Of a stretch of DNA of 64,000 bases, positions 61,440 through 64,000 are shown one piece after another (position 1 is the stretch's first letter; every line of letters begins with the position of its first letter). The stretch lies in assembly GCF_024741795.1 (NCBI RefSeq), contig NZ_CP102950.1:4092001-4156000 (forward strand). Direction: 5' to 3'. This DNA is from Arthrobacter sp. CJ23. Lineage in GTDB: Bacteria; Actinomycetota; Actinomycetes; Actinomycetales; Micrococcaceae. Made by a program: the position numbers and the translations under genes. Under the pieces are notes generated by a model. That model saw nothing but the letters and a program-made list of their open reading frames with translations. It ran no database searches and was not told the DNA's origin.

Positions 61440-63020
61440 TCAGTCGTGCTCCTCCGTGCGGGCCCGCACGGTGCGGGCGTCGTTGCGGGTCAGGAAATAG
61501 TAGAAGACGCTGGCCAGGACGGCCCCCACGAACCACGAGTACGGGCCCAGGCCCGAGCCTCCCGGCAGGAAGGTCTGCAGCGCCGGGACCAGCGCCATGA
61601 CGGCCGCGACGGCGGCGGCCGGGACCAGCGCGGCAATTGCCTTCAGGTTCCAGCCCTTCGTGTAGAAGTAGAGGCCCGTTTCGTCCTCGTGGTACAGGTC
61701 CGAGACTTTGCAGCGCTGGTGCCGGATGCGGAAGAAGTCCGTGAAGATGACGCCGAACAGCGGGCCAAGCAGCGCGCCGAGGCCGCCCAGGAAGTAGACG
61801 ATCACCACCGGGCTGCTGAACAGGTTCCAGGGCAGGATCACGATGGCCAGGACGGCGCTGATGAGGCCGCCGCGGCGGAAGTCGATCCGGTGCGGGGCCA
61901 CGTTGGCCAGGTCGTAGGAGGCCGAAACGAAGTTGGCCACCACGTTGATGCCGATCGTTGCCACCACGAACGTCACGGCGGCGATGATGGTGATCCAGGG
62001 GTTGTCGATGGCCTGGACAATGGCCACCGGGTCCGTGATGACCTTGAAGATGTCCTGGCCGCGGTACTGCGACTCGGTGAAGTAGGACGCCGCGCCGGCC
62101 GTGACCACCACGGTGACCAGGGCGAAGGCGATGAAGTTGACGGGAAGACCCCAGAAATTGCCGCGCAGGATGGTCCTACGGTCCGGGGCGAACCGCGAGA
62201 AGTCGCAGAAGTTGAGCAGCAGGGCCGAGAAGTACGTGACGGTCAGGGCGATGGCGGAGAAGAACTGCGCCACAGCGGCGGGCCCGTCCAGGGGTGCGAC
62301 GCCGGGGATCGAGAGGCTGAACTTGTCCCCCGCCTGCACCACGATGTAGATCGCGAGGGCGAACATCGCCACCCAGATGGCCGGGCCCGCCCAGTCCTGG
62401 AACTTGCGGACGGTTTCCATGCCGCGGCGGATCACCAGCAGCTGGACCGCCCACAGGACCAGGAACGCGGCCCAGCCGATCGGGGTCAGGCCCAGGACGT
62501 GGGGCACGTCCGGTCCGTCCAGCGGCATGAGTTCGGGCCACACCGAGAAGAGCAGCACCAGCACGGCTTCGGAGGCCAGCCAGGTCTGGATGCCGTACCA
62601 GGCGATGGCGATCAGGGCACGGATCAGGGCGGCCAGGTTGGCGCCGAAGAGCCCGAAGGACATCCGCGCCAGCACGGGATAGGGGACGCCGGTTTTCTGG
62701 CCCGCCGTGCCGGCGAAGTTCATGAGGAAGTAGACCAGCGTGATGCCCACGACCAGGGCCAGGAAGACCTGCCAGCCCACCAGCCCGGTGATGAAGAGGC
62801 CCGCCGCGAAGGTGTAGCCCGCGATGCTGTGGACATCGCACATCCACAGGGCAAAGAGGCTGCGGACCCGCCAGTTCCGCTGCCTGGCCGGGGCAAGGTC
62901 CTCATTCCAGAGCCTGTCGCTGACCAGGCGGCCTTCGGCGAGGATCCGCACCTTCTCCGGATGCTCGTCACCCGGCCCGGGCGGTACCGGTGCACTGGGA
63001 ATTTCGTCTTTCAGCCCCAT
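61440..63020 (-). CDS. NCS1-family nucleobase/allantoin permease
   Basis: This 526-residue transporter has about 12 helices and the NCS1 hallmarks: LWNEDLAPARQRNW before helix 1, LFALWMCDVHSIAGYTFAAGLF, PVLARMSFGLFGANLAALIRA and AIAWYGIQTWLASEAV. Such proteins carry cytosine, purines, hydantoins or allantoin with sodium or protons. GGAGGCGTC precedes ATG 63020. The gene is convergent with pabB, two bases away. Substrate is not decided by the sequence. Confidence 0.87.
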   Translation of the reverse strand: MGLKDEIPSAPVPPGPGDEHPEKVRILAEGRLVSDRLWNEDLAPARQRNWRVRSLFALWMCDVHSIAGYTFAAGLFITGLVGWQVFLALVVGITLVYFLMNFAGTAGQKTGVPYPVLARMSFGLFGANLAALIRALIAIAWYGIQTWLASEAVLVLLFSVWPELMPLDGPDVPHVLGLTPIGWAAFLVLWAVQLLVIRRGMETVRKFQDWAGPAIWVAMFALAIYIVVQAGDKFSLSIPGVAPLDGPAAVAQFFSAIALTVTYFSALLLNFCDFSRFAPDRRTILRGNFWGLPVNFIAFALVTVVVTAGAASYFTESQYRGQDIFKVITDPVAIVQAIDNPWITIIAAVTFVVATIGINVVANFVSASYDLANVAPHRIDFRRGGLISAVLAIVILPWNLFSSPVVIVYFLGGLGALLGPLFGVIFTDFFRIRHQRCKVSDLYHEDETGLYFYTKGWNLKAIAALVPAAAVAAVMALVPALQTFLPGGSGLGPYSWFVGAVLASVFYYFLTRNDARTVRARTEEHD

Positions 63021-63217
63021 GACGCCTCCGAATACGACGGCCGCCTGCATAGGCCGCAGGAGTTTCACTATTGCACGCGGCCCGGGGGCGTGCAATGGTG
63101 CCGGGACCCGCAACGGGGAGAACTACCCATGGGCCCGGAATGCGCCGGCGCGGCGATCCGCATAGGGTGGATGAGCGGAAATGTGTGGTCTTAAGGCCTT
63201 GGGGAAACAGGAGCAAA

Positions 63218-63664
63218 ATGAGGAAATTGATTGCAGCACTCGCCATGGCCGGCCTCGCCGGCCTCACGGCCTGCGCCCCGGCAAGCGAAGCCCCTGCACC
63301 GGCCAGCACCGCGCCGGCGTCGGGCAATAGTGTCGCAAAGCCGTCGAAGTCCGCGTCGGCGGGTGCCTCCACGGGGGCCTTAGGCGTCAAGGAATCATGC
63401 GAGCGCTTCAACTCCCTCGTCGTCGATCTCAGGGCTGTGAAGGCTGAAGACTCCGATGGCTACGATGACATCTACTTCCGCGCCCAGGAGGCCAAGGACG
63501 CTGCCACCGGCGACATCAAGGGTCTCTTCGCGGCCGTGAGCATGCTGGCGCTCGATCGCTCTCTCGGCGAGACACCCTCGAAGCAGTCCCAGGACGCCAT
63601 CCGCGATGCCGTGTTCGCCAACGCCGGTGAGTGCACAGCTGAAGATGTCACGCTGACCTACTGA
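63218..63664 (+). CDS. Small predicted lipoprotein
   Basis: This 148-residue protein has a lipoprotein signal MRKLIAALAMAGLAGLTACAPA with the lipobox LTAC, then an Ala/Ser/Pro-rich linker (residues 20-60) and a helical domain from ESCERFNSLVVDL to the end. Two cysteines in the domain may pair. No family is recognised. CAGGAGC lies a few bases before ATG 63218. It is divergent from the permease gene; the 200 bases between them carry no recognised gene. Confidence 0.7.
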   Translation: MRKLIAALAMAGLAGLTACAPASEAPAPASTAPASGNSVAKPSKSASAGASTGALGVKESCERFNSLVVDLRAVKAEDSDGYDDIYFRAQEAKDAATGDIKGLFAAVSMLALDRSLGETPSKQSQDAIRDAVFANAGECTAEDVTLTY

Positions 63665-63676
63665 AGACTCATGGAT

Positions 63677-63698
63677 GCCGTCAGCCCACGCTGACGGC
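63677..63698. terminator. Short hairpin between convergent genes
   Basis: Arms GCCGTCAG (63677-63684) and CTGACGGC (63691-63698) with a six-base loop lie after the lipoprotein stop and overlap the end of the convergent gene. Confidence 0.45.
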
Positions 63699-64000
63699 GC
63701 CCACAATCTCTTTCAGCAGATCGATCCGGGGCTCCACCTCGGGATTGACCACGGGCCAGATCACCACGATGCCGAGGAACCGGTTGTTCTCCCACACGCC
63801 CACTGTCGCGGCGGACTTCGCCGCACCGTCCGCGTCCAGGTAACCGGTCACGACGGCGTACGTCGCCTTGCCGGGCAGCTGCAGTTCGCCTTCGGCCAGG
63901 ATGCTTCCGCCACGCTCGTTGAGGTAATAGTCAGACTTGATGTGTGCCCAGGCGTTGGCCCCGGCGGGGCTGTCAACTGACTGGCCATCATCGATAACCG
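63681..64000 (-). CDS. Partial gene of unknown function (cut by window end)
   Basis: The minus strand is open from the window edge to a TGA at 63683-63681, encoding about 106 residues of the C-terminus. Segments include GANAWAHIKSDYYLNERGG, KATYAVVTGYLDADGAAKSA and VWENNRFLGIVVIWPVVNPE. The start lies outside the window. I do not recognise the family. High third-position GC and absence of breaks support a real gene. It is convergent with the lipoprotein gene. Confidence 0.6.
   Translation of the reverse strand, partial: VIDDGQSVDSPAGANAWAHIKSDYYLNERGGSILAEGELQLPGKATYAVVTGYLDADGAAKSAATVGVWENNRFLGIVVIWPVVNPEVEPRIDLLKEIVGAVSVG

Noticed and set aside
60720..63194. An 824-codon plus-strand open frame over the end of pabB and the NCS1 permease
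   Set aside because: It is Asp/His/Gln/Gly-rich, has no plausible start signal and is incompatible with two well-supported genes.

Overview
The window is GC-rich, densely coded chromosomal DNA. Third codon positions are almost always G or C, and open frames run antisense to nearly every gene. Gene content points to an actinobacterium of the Arthrobacter/Pseudarthrobacter group (Micrococcaceae): a dnaK-grpE-dnaJ-hspR operon with HAIR boxes, an ECF42-type sigma factor with its DGPF partner, a DinB2-like polymerase, a maltokinase-cap protein and many apparently leaderless transcripts. The genus is inferred; no rRNA or marker gene is present. I saw no tRNA, rRNA, CRISPR array, insertion sequence or replication origin.

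Layout. 52-5563: anthranilate-type aromatic catabolism (CoA ligase, fused monooxygenase/reductase, aromatic-acid transporter). 5616-9126: agmatine deiminase and amidase, divergent from a TetR regulator around a perfect palindrome. 9311-13027: small genes, a decayed copy of the hspR 3' end, and a CotH-kinase/ChW-repeat surface protein. 13045-17397: the hspR-dnaJ-grpE-dnaK heat-shock operon on the minus strand. 17477-22010: membrane proteins (one apparently frameshifted by an 11-bp tandem duplication), an MpaB-type oxygenase, and a TetR regulator with two operators facing a dehydrogenase. 22080-23057: a YdeI/DUF5655 protein.

23106-35386 is the most remarkable block: a co-oriented, mostly overlapping operon for a contractile injection system. 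It holds a Pvc16-like cap, sheath, tube, a disordered repeat protein, a LysM-type adaptor, VgrG spike, PAAR-like tip, gp25, a baseplate J protein with an Asp-box extension and a TIGR02242-like tail protein. It ends with three membrane proteins; two are tandem paralogues with an inner beta-sandwich, one membrane helix and outer PASTA repeats. No AAA+ ATPase, tape measure, fibre or effector is visible in the operon.

35456-47097: an AlaA-like aminotransferase; an adenylation-carrier-acyltransferase fusion under an iron box; a LacI/aldo-keto reductase pair; transporters; a methyltransferase; and the ECF42 pair. 47146-49694: a Phd/PIN toxin-antitoxin pair, a DinB2-like polymerase whose steric-gate residue is Ile, and a LysE exporter. 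49726-54412: a nucleoside salvage operon (hydrolase, transporter, ribokinase) controlled by a divergent LacI regulator with two operators. 54590-64000: an FAD oxidoreductase, an ABC exporter, a low-molecular-weight phosphatase coupled to a P-loop kinase/PabB fusion, an NCS1 permease, a lipoprotein, and a gene cut by the window end.
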